NCBI GenBank assembly: GCA_004352715.1
Contig: SCFE01000022.1
Span: 2,208,880 to 2,272,879 of the forward strand
Length of the DNA stretch: 64,000 bases
Source: Hofstenia miamia
Lineage: Eukaryota > Xenacoelomorpha > Acoela
Direction of reading: 5' to 3'
Under the pieces are notes generated by a model that did not search any database, was not told the DNA's origin, and saw only the letters and a list, made by a program, of their open reading frames with translations. A program made the translations under genes and the position numbers. How positions within the stretch are numbered: the stretch's first letter is position 1; each line of letters opens with the position of its first letter. Positions 11,095 through 23,205 of this stretch are shown here, piece by piece.

Positions 11095-11700
11095 TCCTCT
11101 ATGTATAATAATAATAATAATAATTAGAGTCAAAGCAAATGTATTGCGCAATATATGTATACAAAAAATCTACAAACTAACACATGACAAAAAGAGTAAA
11201 CATAAACAAATAATTAACTACAAATTAATATGTGCAATATATAATAATATAATCAATGTTTGTGTAGGTGATCAATGTTGGATGTTTGTTTCAAATGCAT
11301 GAAGTCTATTACCCTCCCCTAATGTATATTGTTTTATTAGAAGAAATTGTTTCAATTTTTTTCTAAACTTTTTATAGTTTTTTTCTATTCGTTTTTCATG
11401 ATCTAAATTATTCCACAATTTAATTGATATGTGATGAAAGCAATTAGAATTTTTATCTAAACACAGAAATTTTTCGATCGCTCATTTAATATAATTAGTC
11501 ATTAATGAAAAGGAGATATGTTTGTAGAGATTTGAATTCAAATAAGATAGATAGCATATGCAGATGAATTTGGTAGAACGGAGATAATATTTTATATTTA
11601 TTACAATATACTGATGCTTCGTCATGCTTATGTGCAAAGTTTAGAGTTTTTATACACCAATTAAATGTCTTTGATAGAAGCATACGATTCTTGGTATAAT
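11095..11700 (-). mobile_element. LINE 3' end (family A), minus strand
   Basis: Read on the minus strand, the last coding residues (NYKKFRKKLKQFLLIKQ, 11420-11340) match the C-terminus of the LINE at 59.8-60.2 kb (NYKNFKKKIKQFLLNKQ). The shared 3' end ..ATTTGCTTTGACTCT is followed by an (ATT)n-like tail at 11107-11125. Fragments of the same 3' end lie at 34527-34745 and 35072-35140. The shared layout points to a CR1/Jockey-like non-LTR retrotransposon. Confidence 0.7.
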
Positions 11701-11759
11701 ATTATGTGAACGGATATTTCGATGAATGCTACTTCCAATGATTAGGGAATTGGTGCCAG

Positions 11760-13460
11760 GCTTGATGGATTTTGTTTGACTTCGTGGGAATCAAAATTTC
11801 GTTTTTTGTTAGATATCTTTCTTAGAGACTGCGGCGGATTAGTGAAGGAGACATAGCTATCCATAGATGGAGACTCGAATATTTGCGTTGAACAGGATGT
11901 AGGAACAGCAGATTTCATAGAAGATTGGGTTGAAGATTGAAAACAAAATTGAGCGAGCTTTTGAAAAGAAGTAGAAGAGCTTCAGTGGCATTGTATTTAT
12001 CGAGGAGAGAAAATTTGGTGCAGCGGCGTTTTCTTTTTATCTTTGATTAAAGAAGATGCTGCATCAAGGGTCGGCGCAGCGGGAATTACCCTGTCGAGTA
12101 TCGTTTCTGCGAGCGAGAGAGAAAACCGACCGTTCTTGATCGAAGCAAACATAATAAATAGGAATTTTTAGAATTATATTATTTGCTACAAAACACGATT
12201 ACAGCAAACACAGAACCTTGAGGAGCACCACTAGAAACAAGAGCAGGAGAAGAAATTGACGAGTTGATTTCGACACACTGACCATGATTCGACAGGTAAG
12301 ACTGGAAAAGCTCGATGAAATCAGCATTAAAGCGAAATAAACTTAATTTGTCACGAATAGAATGAGGGAGCCGATCAAAAGCTTTAGAAATGTCAAGAAA
12401 GATAATGCAACCAGGATCATTACCATCAAAGTGGAAATAGCAGTTTTCAATTATAATGAGCAAATTAGTGATGGTAGAACGACCCAACAAGGTGGAAAAT
12501 GCTTAGAGGGACAAATGTAGGAGAAGAAATGCTTTAAATGGATGGAAGAGTTGAGGTTTCGTGAATTACAAAGGATGGGGCACAATCAGAATAACATGGA
12601 CCAGACAACTTGCAGGACTTAAGCATGAGGGAAATATCATGGGCGTTGAAGACGATGTCACATAGGCGAATAAGCCGGGATCAGAGAAATTCGAGGCGAA
12701 ATAGGCATTGAAGAGATCAGTCTTCTCCAGATCTGAGAGAACAGAAAGATGGTTCCATTTCAAGCTGGGGAGGTCAGGTTTGGAATGAAGGGAATGCAAG
12801 AAAGAATAAGAGTCTTGAAAAGATCCAGATGAGAAATTGGACAGCATATAGATTTTGTCGAGTTCAATGAAGTTGATTACGTTTTCTGTGAGAGAAGAGA
12901 GTTTCGAAGAATCGGAAGGACCGTAACGGCGTTTGAAAGATTCAAGTTTATTCAAAGAGTGTACATTGAGGGATGAGAAATAGAAAGGGAGAGAAATACG
13001 CTTTTTCCGATGACGAGGAACAATGGATGAAATAACTTGTTGAAGGAAGTTGTATCACTCATCAGGAGAGAAAGAGTCATTAAAAATGGGGAATGAAGAG
13101 AGAGCAGCATTTAGAGATAGACAGTCACTGTTGGATCGAGATATTGAGGAGAGGCAGGACAAGCAGATGGAGTAATAGAATTGATAGACAGGCTGAAGCG
13201 AATCAATGAGTGATCAGTTTATCTGGAGCAGGGACCACAGATGTGTCAAAAATACGATCAGGATGTACGCACAAAACGAATTCAAGGAGGGAGAAGCGCG
13301 AAATAGGAGAAAATAGAAGTTGTTTAAGAGAATAGGAAGCAAAAAGATCCAGAACAGACAGTGGATTCATAAGAGTCATTAGAGCCAAGTGCATTCCAGC
13401 AAACATTAGGAAGGTTGAAGTCATCACAGATGAAGAGGAGTGGGAAATCCAAGTTGACGA
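11760..13460 (-). pseudogene. LINE B reverse-transcriptase region, minus strand, decayed
   Basis: Minus-strand frames at 12490-12179 encode reverse transcriptase: a ST.TNLL helix, the first catalytic block FLDISKAFDRLPHS, YLSNHGQ and SSGAPQGSV. The preceding frame (12955-12566) is the RT amino region. At 13400-13330 the endonuclease motif DFNLPNVCW is visible in another frame. Frames are shifted several times, so the copy is dead. Base composition is clearly more GC-rich than the surroundings. The element continues at 14833-15941 after interruption by a second LINE. Confidence 0.8.
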
Positions 13461-14830
13461 GAGAGAGTGATGAATAGAATAGAATATCTTATTAAGTGTA
13501 GTACATTGGCATAATTATACACCTCAACAAAAGCTGCTAATACTACACTTAATGCGTCATGAAAGTAATGAAATGAAATGAAATGAAGTATATATATTTA
13601 GAGTTGCTTTTTACAATATAAAGTACTGTTTACAACTCTAAATAGCGTCAAACAGTAGAAATAAAGGAACAAAACATATACAAAGATCATTTTTACAAAT
13701 ATAATTACAATTACTAGCTTGGGCTAAGGCGAATTTAGGTTAGATGCGTTATATTGAATAATCACTATTATAAAATTTAAAACTTCGCCATTTGTATTCA
13801 AGCCTTTCCTTTGTTTTTAATACTTTTAATTTATTTATTTGTTTTATAGATTTAGGTAAATTATTCCATATATTTATTGACGTGTTGAGAAATGAATTTT
13901 TCATTATTTTTTGTTATATGGAAGCGGCCTAATTTTTAGGGTTCTATTATTATATCTAAGCAATATTTTAGAGGATAGAAAGATGGATTCGTGGTATGCA
14001 ACAATATTATTAAATATTTTAAAAAAAGTAGTTAATATATTTTTATAAATAATGCATTGTGGATTTAGAAAAGTTTTTGTTAATTTCTTGATTTCTGTAT
14101 TTCTGTTATAAATATGATTAACTGCTATTTTTATAGCCCATTTTTTTGCAAATTGAATTTATTCAAAAGTTGTTGATTTATGTCGGTATACAGTATGTTT
14201 CCATAATTAAAGTGGCTTAGTATTAATGTGTGAATTAATTGATTTTTTGTTGTGGTTGGAAGCTGTTGTGATACATTGCTTAGAGCCTTTATTGAAGTGG
14301 CCATTTTCTTAATAACACTAGATATTTGTTTTGTAAAATTTAGTTGAGAATCAAAAATGATACCTAAATATTTAAAAGAATTATCTTGTTCTAAGTATGT
14401 GTCATTATATTTCAATTTAAATTGTGAACTATTTGTGGAATTATTGTTAGATTTGGGTCTAATTAAGCAAAATTGAGTTTTTGATGGGTTTATTCTTAGG
14501 TTTAGTGAAGCAAAATATTGTGCAAGAAAAGTGCAATTTCTTCGATAAATTTTATAGCAATTTCAAGAGACTTATGTGAACTAAATAGCATAGTATCATC
14601 AGCATATTGTATAACATTACATGTGGTATGATTGCTCAAATCATTTACATACATATTAAATAGTAACGGTCCCAACATTTTTCCTTGTGGAACACCATTT
14701 TTAATAAAAATCCAGTCAGAGAGATTATGGAGATAACTGCTTATTAGGTCTTCACTTTTGTATGAGAAGCCCAGAATTATTATTTTTTAATTAATATGTG
14801 GTGGTTGATAGAGTCAAATGCTTTTGATAA
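13461..14830 (-). mobile_element. LINE D inserted into LINE B, minus strand, partial
   Basis: On the minus strand this carries a reverse-transcriptase catalytic block with a YADD motif (QYADDTMLF, around 14615-14590) preceded by NGVPQGKMLGPLLF. A downstream frame (14415-14131) encodes DNSFKYLGIIFD and SHFNYGNILY, typical of LINE RT thumb regions. The 3' end is near 13561-13584 with a tail of (ATTTC)n in the minus orientation. The surrounding LINE B endonuclease is split by this insertion. Confidence 0.8.
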
Positions 14831-14832
14831 AT

Positions 14833-15941
14833 CTAAGCATGCAACTGCTGAACACTCATTATATCTATGCTATTTCTCCAATATTCGGTAGCTGTTAACA
14901 AGGCATCAAGTATGGATGAAAAATAAGCAAGGGGAATACGAAAAGGACTGCTGGAATGAGGGTTGTAAACATAAAGAAGAGAAACAATGTGATCAACGAA
15001 TACACCAGCACAGCCGCAACAGAAATCGAAGGAAAAAGACTCCAAGGAGAGGGGGTGGATGTCAAGGTTAGGGCGACGTGAGGCAATGAGAACACCACCA
15101 TGACGACCATTAGAGCGATCCATACGGGAGAGAACTTTAAGTGCAGAGTTAGCAAAACAACACTTTCAGCACTAGAGTGAGACAAGACTGCGAGCATTGG
15201 CTAGCAAAAAAGAGAAACCAGAATCGGGATGGGGAGTAAGTTCCAAACTAGGAGGTGCAGGAAGCATCATGACAGAGAGGACGAAGGTCAAAAGATTTTC
15301 GCTCAGCATCAGAGAGACAATAGTATCGGACCAAGAGGCCATCTGAGCATGGTGAGACTCTTGATTACAGTCAAATGGAAGGAAGCGAATGGAGAATCTG
15401 TACGTGGTGGAATGGGAGGGACTTCATCCAATTGCATTGAGGAGCAACATCAGAAGCAAAGACAGAATTAGCAAAACCGTTGGTATAGATGTGAGCTTTA
15501 TGAGAACTAATCAGAACAGCAGGCCGTTGACAGGAAGAACTAGTAGGCGGTGGAACAAACAATTCAGAAGCAAGTGGCAGCACAGGAGAGGGAGCAGCAG
15601 CAGGAGCAGAACGTGGGACAGGATAATTGGGACGATTAAGAATTTTGCGTGAGGCGGAAGCACTGTAGGAGAGCATTGAATTTGAATGGACGTGACATCG
15701 GAAATGAGTTTAGCAAGAAAGTCTGACGAGGATGACAAGGCAACATTGGAAGGACTGAGGTTGGAAGACTGGTGTGAACGGGCCAGGGCGGTGACAGCTT
15801 GGCGAAGGAGAGAAATAGTGGTATCTTTCTATAAAACACCAACCACCGAAGCAAATTGTGCATCCGAAAGATTCCAAATATCAGCAAGTAATACATTAGC
15901 CGCAGGCATGACTGTATAATAAACTGGCAAGGTATAAACAT
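14833..15941 (-). pseudogene. LINE B 5' part with endonuclease start, minus strand
   Basis: Minus-strand frames contain MDRSNGRHGGVLIASRR, matching the 'R..GGGV.i' block of apurinic-type LINE endonucleases, preceded by LLANARSL, the usual start of that domain. Upstream frames up to 15941 are Pro/Ser-rich and may be ORF1 or the leader. Several frameshifts. It links with 11760-13460 around the LINE D insertion. Confidence 0.65.
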
Positions 15942-16759
15942 CTAAGTTTTATAATATTTCAATTCGTTTTTTGAACGTAACTAGTAACAACACATATTTT
16001 GAAATTGAAATCATTGTGTAAGGCAATTTATATTTTGTTTGATATATTGCCTGAATATTCGAATTCGAAATCGAACTTTAGTCTTATCCCTTTCACAAAA
16101 GCAAACAAAAACATCTGAAGCTACTAAAACCATTTAAAGCATAAATGTCATGTCTGTAATTCAATGATTACGAAATAATTTGATTGACTATTTTGAGATG
16201 AGCTCTGTTTTGTAATTTATTTCAATCTTTTGTTTATATAATTGTGCCTCGGTGAACCAGTAAACGCAGAAGCCTTACGGAAAAAATTGAGCCAGTGACT
16301 TGGTTGCAGCTCTGTACTTTACAAAGAGATTTTAAAAGTTGTTGTATGAGCATTATTGTAGACTTTATGTCCTAGCGATGATTTACCTGAGATTATGTTA
16401 GCATGAGATAAATTTTAATGTGTTTTTTTAAAACCCTTAATTTTGAATACCTGTATTAATGAATAATTCTTTGAAACCTTTGTTTCTATGCTTAATGCTC
16501 TGATTTGGTGTTATGTATAAAACCAAGCATTGAAACCGTATTATGAGGTGGTAAATTCTTGACGAGGTTAAAAAATGTTAACATAGTGTTGAAAATTACA
16601 ATAACTGATCTGGAAATACAGTACTTAGTTCTAGAGAATCATTACATTTGAAGAACTAAACTTGGAGCCTTGTATTTATAAGCTTAAATACACTATGCCT
16701 CTTATGAACAGTTTTAAGAAGCTTTAGTCAATAGATGGCGTCCAATAGAATTGCTTCAT
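15942..16759. other. AT-rich DNA, end of a dispersed repeat
   Basis: Mostly nothing recognised. From ~16735 begins a repeat (AGATGGCGTCCAATAGAAT, then CATGGCAAATAGTCATGGGTG) also present at 24206, inverted at 35640-35735, and diverged at 47946-48030. Confidence 0.5.
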
Positions 16760-18034
16760 TTCCACATGGCAAATAGTCATGGGTGTTACGAGAACTTCAG
16801 GGTGTCCCAATGTAGCCTCCTTTACTCGGTCTTAACTACTCATCATTAAGAATTTTATATGCCCTCAACTCACTTTTTTGTAGAAATCTATATTCTATTA
16901 ACACTAAAAGTTTTTGAAAGCGAGCAGAATACGCTATTCGAGTAAGCATGTATCTTGTATTGATAAAAGCAAATTGTTTTGACAAATTGAATTTTCTGAT
17001 TGGGAAGTACACAAAGCATAAATGAGGCGGAAGATTTTGAAACAGTGTTATATAGAATTTGCAATTGATTAATACATAGAATGTTTAATGTTGCAAGCTC
17101 CTATAAAATTAAAAGACTGTTGGGCGAAAGTTCTTACTTAATTTAGTGCCGCCATATTGTGTTTAATTTCAAATTTTGTAATTTGCCACCGCATGACTTC
17201 TGCCATCGGTACCTGTTAAATATTGAATGTTATTGTTATATAGATAAAATTTGTTACACATTCGGAATAAAACTTTTTGGTTTCACTTTCATTGGTTCCT
17301 CATTTGTTTTCTCTAAGCTAAATTATCAAACGATGTCCAGCTAAATTGGTTTCGTTTTGAGAAAGAGCCGGAGTAGGTCTGAGGGCGCATAAGTGCATCG
17401 CCCTTGTGATTTTATGTCCGGTTTTCCATGCTCTGTTACTTAATGGCGAATTCCTAATGTGTAACAAAACTAACAAAACAATGGAAAGAGCAAGAGCCCA
17501 TATGCCTCATAAACATTGTTCATCAAACAAGGAGACAAATACCGTCTATGCATTGATTTCCACATGCTAAACGATGTTACAAAGAAAGACGCATGTCCTC
17601 TTTTGCTCATAGATGAAATTCATTACAATGCAACACAATATAAAATCTTGTCCACGATAGATCTGTGCAAAGCCTATTAGCAAGTACTGATGAAAGAATC
17701 TAATATCGAAAAAACGGCATTTATCACCCCTGCAACCTTCCAGCGGTATGTAACAAAAGTACTCCTAAATGAAAAATCGACACTGGAAGACGGCATCGCC
17801 ACTTACATCGACGACACCCTCATATCCTCAACAACTGTGGAGGAACAAAGCAGCAAACTCAACAAAATCCTGACACTGCTCTACAATGCAGGCTTAAGAA
17901 TTAATTCTAAGAAATGCTCATTCACAGTGAAAAAAGTTACATTCCTTGGATGGATAGTACAAGCTGGAAATATAAAAATAAAAGATAACGCCAAAAACTA
18001 ATAGAGGAAATCCAGCAACAAAGGAATAAAAAAG
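16760..18034. repeat. 1275-bp near-identical direct duplicate, copy 1
   Basis: Aligned with 24206-25480 at a constant offset of 7446 bp; the one difference I found is at ~17920 (TCA versus ACA, Ser/Thr). Copy 2 starts at the first base after a 1000-N gap, which suggests an allelic contig or an assembly duplication rather than an old duplication. Confidence 0.9.
17500..18034 (+). pseudogene. Ty3/Gypsy reverse transcriptase fragment, copy 1
   Basis: Upstream frames give a KQGDKYRLCIDFHMLND block and STIDLCKAY, then a TAG stop at 17679-17681. The 103-residue frame from 17690 has KTAFITP, FQRYV, the catalytic YIDDTL and KKCSFTVKKVTFLGWIV, all Ty3/Gypsy RT signatures. The usual stretch between TP and FQR (FGLxNAP region) is deleted, so the enzyme is inactive. 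The sequence breaks at 18034 inside AATAAAAAAG and continues as hAT sequence. Confidence 0.85.
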
Positions 18035-18381
18035 TCCTCAGTCTCTTCTTCTATTTCTATTGTCTCTGTTAGACGTAGACCATCAGACGCTTCTTTTTCG
18101 TCAGCAATCATTGCATTCTCCATTCCCGTCTGGATCTTGGTAATTGCAGATTCGAAGGCTTTTGAATGCACAATATCAGCATCAGCAGCCAGGTAATAGG
18201 ACATGCCTGGGCACAATTCAACTATACCATCAAACATTGCTCTCACGTCAAATGAATGAAAAGGCAATTAATTGGCTACTCATCAATTAATTCATTGGAA
18301 TTGGTAGAGTGCAGCAATTAAATAATTGAAACCAATTAATTGCAATTAATTGGGTGCCCAATTAATTTTTTCCAACCCCTG
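18035..18381 (-). mobile_element. hAT element, right end with transposase remnant
   Basis: Ends CCAACCCCTG at 18381, followed by the target duplication ATCGAGTA (18382-18389). The matching left end CAGGGGTTGG, preceded by the same ATCGAGTA, is at 25962. A minus-strand frame (18267 to ~18035) encodes ADADIVHSKAFESAITKIQ, similar to the middle of hAT transposases ('VH...FE..I.KIQ'). The frame runs on into the Gypsy sequence by chance. An AT-rich block of AATTAATTGG repeats lies between the frame and the end. Confidence 0.75.
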
Positions 18382-18800
18382 ATCGAGTACCTCACTGACT
18401 TCTCTTTCTTTATAACACACTGAAAATGCAGACTCCACACCAACGCCGACCTATTCACTGCCCTAACCACAGTACCAAAGAACTCAAAAAACCTGAGAGC
18501 AAAAAATCCAATTTTAACTTTATACCATCAACAGAGGACAAGGAATTATCTGACATCAATGCTGATAAGAATGGTCAGCCTATACTCGCCATAATGATAA
18601 GAGAGGCAATATAACAAGAAGAAATAGCTGAAGCGCAGTGCAACGACATTATCTTGTGAGACATCATTAACAATATCGAAACGAAAAAGAACCTCGATAA
18701 AACCCTAGCAAAATACTTCCAGAAATACAACTGGATGCTTACAGATAGTGCAATCCTCTACACAGCTTCCAAAAGCAAAAATCGTATTAACAAAGTAAAC
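18382..18800 (+). pseudogene. Ty3/Gypsy pol fragment beyond the hAT insertion
   Basis: Directly after the hAT target duplication the plus frame reads EYLTDFSFFI, which continues the RW.E.L.DF motif at the end of the Gypsy RNase H region whose first half ends at 25961 (TRWIEY). Further frames to ~18800 are broken by stops. Confidence 0.6.
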
Positions 18801-19130
18801 CTTTAACATACACATGCACATGATATTGTGTATATTAAGGCTGGACGATGCATCGACTAATCGAATCTATATCCATGCGGATGATAATAATCGAGTGAAA
18901 ACAACTGTCACTTTACAATCGGCCAAATTCGATTGATTATTTCTTTACTATCGACTTTAATAAAAATTCTTTATACAAGGAATAAATTTTAAAATTACAG
19001 ATACTTTATTAAAAACAATCTTACATTACATACGCTAAATTGCACTTTCAGTAATGAATTCATCTTATAATATACCGTAGACGTTCCTATTTTTTTTCTA
19101 CCTGAAATAATTTCATATTAATGGGTTGTA
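18801..19130. other. AT-rich DNA with a possible hAT end
   Basis: AAGGCTGGACGATGCATCGA at 18838-18857 resembles the end of a hAT-like MITE. No partner end was found. Confidence 0.3.
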
Positions 19131-19294
19131 CTATACCTTTTCACATTCAATTTTGGACTAGTCACATTCAAGTTTGGACTAGCCACATTCAAGTTTGGAC
19201 TAGCCACATTCAAGATTGGACTAGTCATATTCAAAATTGGACAAATTAAATAAAAACAAAAAAAAACAAAAAAAAATCAAAACAAATCATTTAT

Positions 19295-19513
19295 TTAAAA
19301 CCCCATATCCTGCATTTCCAAAACGGCTGGTATTAATCTCTGAATAGATGTTATGAATCTATTCATGTCATAGGGTTTAATGCCTCTAATTCCTTCCTTG
19401 AATATTTCCTCTAGGCATCTTGCTCTTAACTCATGAGCGAATACACCATTACCATCTTCACTTAAAATCATTGGAAGTCTTTCGGCAAAGATTCTCTTAA
19501 CAATTGACTTCAA
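19295..19513 (-). CDS. C-terminal transposase remnant, overlapping the helix-turn-helix frame
   Basis: 72 residues whose ATG overlaps the stop region of the upstream frame by 4 bp. The ending (NRFITSIQRLIPAVLEMQDM) resembles the tail of IS630/Tc1-like transposases. The middle DDE domain is missing, so I read the pair as N- and C-terminal pieces left by internal deletion. Translational coupling or frameshifting is possible but not shown. Confidence 0.45.
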   Translation of the reverse strand: MKSIVKRIFAERLPMILSEDGNGVFAHELRARCLEEIFKEGIRGIKPYDMNRFITSIQRLIPAVLEMQDMGF

Positions 19514-19698
19514 AACTGACCATGATTTTGGCTATTACCCGGGTTGGAATCCGCCTTAATCCACGAATAAGCAGTTGACTTACCGACATTTAAATCAGAA
19601 GCCAACTGCCGCCAATCTCCATTTGAATTGTAGGCTGCTCTAATACGTTCCCGTTTCAAGCGAGCTTCCTCTCCACTCAGGTTTTTACGATTGGACAT
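19510..19698 (-). CDS. Helix-turn-helix protein, N-terminal transposase remnant
   Basis: 62 residues, ATG start, between the subterminal repeats. Residues ~15-50 (RERIRAAYNSNGDWRQLAS, then VGKSTAYSWI) form a helix-turn-helix like those at the start of IS630/Tc1-type transposases. It probably bound the 21-bp repeats. It ends 4 bases inside the next frame, so the two halves are offset by a frameshift. No catalytic DDE residues are present. Confidence 0.6.
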   Translation of the reverse strand: MSNRKNLSGEEARLKRERIRAAYNSNGDWRQLASDLNVGKSTAYSWIKADSNPGNSQNHGQF

Positions 19699-19900
19699 TA
19701 GAAATCAAATAATTGTTCTAAACTTGAATGTGACTAGTCCAAACTTGAATGTGACTAGTCCAAACTTGAATGTGACTAGTCCAAACTTGAATGTGATTAG
19801 TCCAAACTTGAATGTAAAAAGGTATAGATAGTAATTTACAGCTACTTTCAGAAAATCCTAGCTTTTCTGATTTCATATATAAGATATCGTGAGTAATAGA

Positions 19901-20207
19901 CCCAGTAAACATAGAACTGGCGTAACAACGTGGCTGAATGATATAATAACGGCACTAAAACGACATTACAAAAAAACGTCTTTTCACAATAAAACAACAA
20001 ACTATCAATAAAAATGTAGTTTTTAAAAAATTTATTTTCAAATTGTCATAATACTAAAATTATTCCTATTTTTAAATATTTTTTGCTAGACGGAATTATA
20101 CACTCTCACTAATCCGCACTACAAACGCCACTCAAACAATTCACCACCTATTAAACGGAAATACACCACAAAAACGACGTTGTTACAAAAGTTCTATGTT
20201 TACTGGG
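19901..20207. mobile_element. MITE with CCCAGTAAACATAGAAC terminal repeats
   Basis: The left end CCCAGTAAACATAGAACTGG pairs with the right end (reverse complement CCCAGTAAACATAGAACTTT), and GTAACAACGT is shared further in. 307 bp, non-coding. No clear target duplication, so the superfamily is unassigned. It is inserted beside a LINE RT remnant. Confidence 0.75.
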
Positions 20208-20390
20208 GAGTCAAAAGCTTTTGAAAGATCAATACAGGGCACTGCAACACATTGTCAGAGTCAAGAGATGATAGCCAATTTTCGGTAGCATGCAAAAGAG
20301 CATCATTTGTTGAAAAATTCTTGAGGAATTCAAATTGTGTTTTTGACAATAATGTAGAATGCTTGACACATGCAACACTCAGCAAGCATT
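20208..20390 (-). pseudogene. LINE reverse-transcriptase fragment
   Basis: The minus frame (HSTLLSKTQFEFLKNFSTND, then ALLHATENWL) matches the 'lS..QfGFr.g.sT.dALl' block of LINE RTs, ending near a broken 'LIFQKLL' where 'DLSKAFD' is expected. Isolated remnant. Confidence 0.65.
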
Positions 20391-23205
20391 CAATATAGAG
20401 CTGGGCGCCACACCGCCGCCGCCGAGCTTTTTCTCACGCCACCGTCGCCGAGAGTTTTGAAACTCATTCGCCTTTTCATTGAATGTTTCTCATCAATGAC
20501 ATTAGGAAGTATTATCATTATTGTTCATTTAAAGGCTGTGTGCACACCAATTAAATATTGCAATCAAGCCAAAAAGCAGCAGTTAATGTTTTTGATTTCT
20601 TAAAAGTAAAACTAAGAAAAATATAATAGAAACGTAACTTTTTACAAAAAACGCCTCCAAACATATTGCAATATATTGTAATATTATTGTGTTTAAAATT
20701 CGGCGCCAATTAATATATTGCAATATATTGTATTAGCAATATATTATTGAAAGACTACTCAAAAGATTAATCAATAAAAAATTGTTCCAGTTGGAGAAAT
20801 TAATAAAAACAAATGTAAAAGTACACGAAAAACTTAAAATATTGCCATTGCACAAATGCTGCATGCAGGACAGGTATCAGAGAAGCTTGCAAAATAATTA
20901 GAAAGGAAGAATTGTTTGTAGAGCAAAAATGTGAGATCTTTTTATATGGCATCATAATTTAGTGTGGCACTGGATCGATTTTCAATTATAGTATCATGCG
21001 TACTATTTATTAATTTTCATTACCTTTGTTTTACATTTTAGATTTAAGATTAATTTTCAAAAAAACTTGGCAAACAAAAGATTATAAACCACATATCTGA
21101 TTTTGCATCCAACATTGCTTGCATAATCCAAGAATAGTTTATTAGTTTGAGAACTCAAAACTAGTGACAAACAGTATCCCATTTTTATATAATTTAACTA
21201 TGTAGTAGGCTATTTCATATGCAAACTGTGTTGTTTATGCCCAAGCGCCAAGCCACTGATCTATCTTGTAAATAATGTTGGAAATTACTAATCAGGAATA
21301 ATATATATAATGCACGTTTTGCCATTCGTCGGTGTAAAAATATAGTGATACTCATTACTCACATGTTAAAAATAAGTGATTAATACATTTCATGTTTATT
21401 GTTATAAAATATCAATATCTTTTATAGTAGTATCAGTTTTTTCTCCTTAAATTTCTATTGAATTGATGTTCGTCTTACAATTTGGCTGCTAACATTTTCA
21501 TTGACTTGCTAATTTTGTAATCCCTCTTGAAGCTAACCACAGAATGTTCATTAACCTCATTAAATTGAGACGTAAGTACCTCTTAACAGTGAACCCTGGA
21601 TTTATAATCAAACCTGATATCGTAATGCTTTCAAGTGTATTTTTCAAATCGATTTAAAAAACTTAAATTTTAAAACACTTTTTCACGCGCATTTCTGGCT
21701 ACACCACTGATGAGGGTTGTTAACGAAATCTCAATTTTTGAATAAATTGAAGAAAACTAAAATTTCACAATATGATTGTTCTTAACTTATTGGTCAAATA
21801 TATAGTGATTTTTATGTAAATCTAAAATTTGAGCGCTTATGTGTTCTCACACCTAGGTATAAAAATTCATATCCTTTGAGTTGTGCATGGCCAATGACCT
21901 CACGCATTAGAATGTAGGTAATGGGATGACTCTTATAACTTTAATATTTCTTTAATAAAGCATAAACTTTTCCTAGGACAAAAATTTAAGCAACTCATAT
22001 TGTGATGTTATAATTTTTTCAATTTATTCGAGAATTAAATTTTCGTGAATAGTTCCAATTAGCTTCGGCTTAGTTAAACGTTTATTGCCAATTTCTTTTA
22101 TAAAGACAAACTATTTTTCCAAATGTTTACTCAAGTTTCTCCAAGCCTATTATGAAATTTGGAAATTCTGATATATATCCACAACAACTTGTGAACGTGC
22201 TCGAACTATACTGTTAGAAATTTGTACAAGTGTGTATTGCTTTGGCTGAAGTATTTGAAAAGATTCATAATTTTTTTGAAAATCCCCATTTTTTAAAATG
22301 ATTTAAATTCTCACAATTTCTAATGTTCAAATGATTAGGATGAAATTAACCCTATTTCCACCAGTGGCACTTTTACGTGTCAAATTCGCATTATGAACAA
22401 TTTTATTCAAGCCTGTTAAGAAATATTGAAAGGTTTTTACATGGACACATTTATGAGGCAGGGTCCGCTCATGAATGATGAATATAGTGTATGTGCTAAA
22501 ACATGTGCTTGTGCCTGAATTACCTGTAAATATTGAGAAATCCGATTTTTGTAAAAATATTTAAATTATTTCCGTCCCTAGTGTTCAGATAATGAGGCGG
22601 TCTAATCCCAATGGGAACAACTACCCTGAAATATTTTGTTTTTTGAAGACAATCTGTGTGAGTCCCGTCCAGGCGTGTAATGCGCGAAGTCAGAAGTTGT
22701 CGCGACAGAACCAGGCGAAAAATTAAGAGAAAAAGATTATCTATCATGTGGTCTTTTAGATTTGAAATATCTTCATTAGACGTGAGTTATAAGCGTTTAC
22801 AAAATTCATCACAGAACTTTAAAAAAGCCTAGTAAAATAGGGTTAAGAAAACCATGAATATTTAAAAATTAAAATGTTATGAAATAATAATTATAACTAA
22901 ACCATCTCGTTTGTCGACAATGATATTTTTTATAAAATATTTCGCATGTCATTGGACACTTTTTCTTAGAAACTTAGAAATTTATTTTAGAAATCCTACT
23001 ATTTAAATTTAGTGTAAAGTTACTTAAAGTCATAGATTTCAAGGATTTATGAATAGAGCGGATATCAAGTTTGCTAAAAATTGTGTCATTAATCATTATG
23101 CATTTGGTGTTATGAACCGTAGCAATTTAACAACATGTGCAGGACTATGTAAAAATTATAGAAGTAAGACATGTTAATAACACGTTTTAGGGCCCACTTA
23201 ATATA
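20391..23205. other. AT-rich DNA with degraded repeats
   Basis: 20400-20455 is a short CCGCCGCCG-rich patch, perhaps a MITE end. 20640-20760 is rich in the near-palindrome GCAATATATTG. 22130-22850 is a copy of the dispersed repeat at 6.6-7.1 kb. No gene seen. Confidence 0.45.

Larger units (their letters stand above)
19131..19827 (-). mobile_element. DNA transposon remnant with 21-bp subterminal repeats
   Basis: Terminal inverted repeats CTATACCTTTTCACATTCAA and CTATACCTTTTTACATTCAA differ at one of 20 positions. Inside each end lie about five 21-bp units (CACATTCAAGTTTGGACTAG), inverted between the two ends (19141-19241 and 19716-19815). Two minus-strand frames fill the centre. The right end of another copy follows the gap at 26515-26598. 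The layout (repeated inward binding sites plus helix-turn-helix protein) fits an internally deleted DNA transposon. Confidence 0.8.

Noticed and set aside
17159-17344. 61-codon frame repeated identically at 24605-24790
   Set aside because: The identity only reflects the 1275-bp duplicate. The peptide shows no recognisable domain and lies upstream of a dead Gypsy RT.
16760-18034. Tandem gene duplication
   Set aside because: The unit is a retrotransposon fragment, and its second copy starts at a gap edge with virtually no divergence, so assembly or haplotype duplication is the simpler reading.
19141-19815. CRISPR-like array
   Set aside because: The 21-bp units follow each other without spacers, are inverted at the two ends of a transposon, and the genome is eukaryotic.
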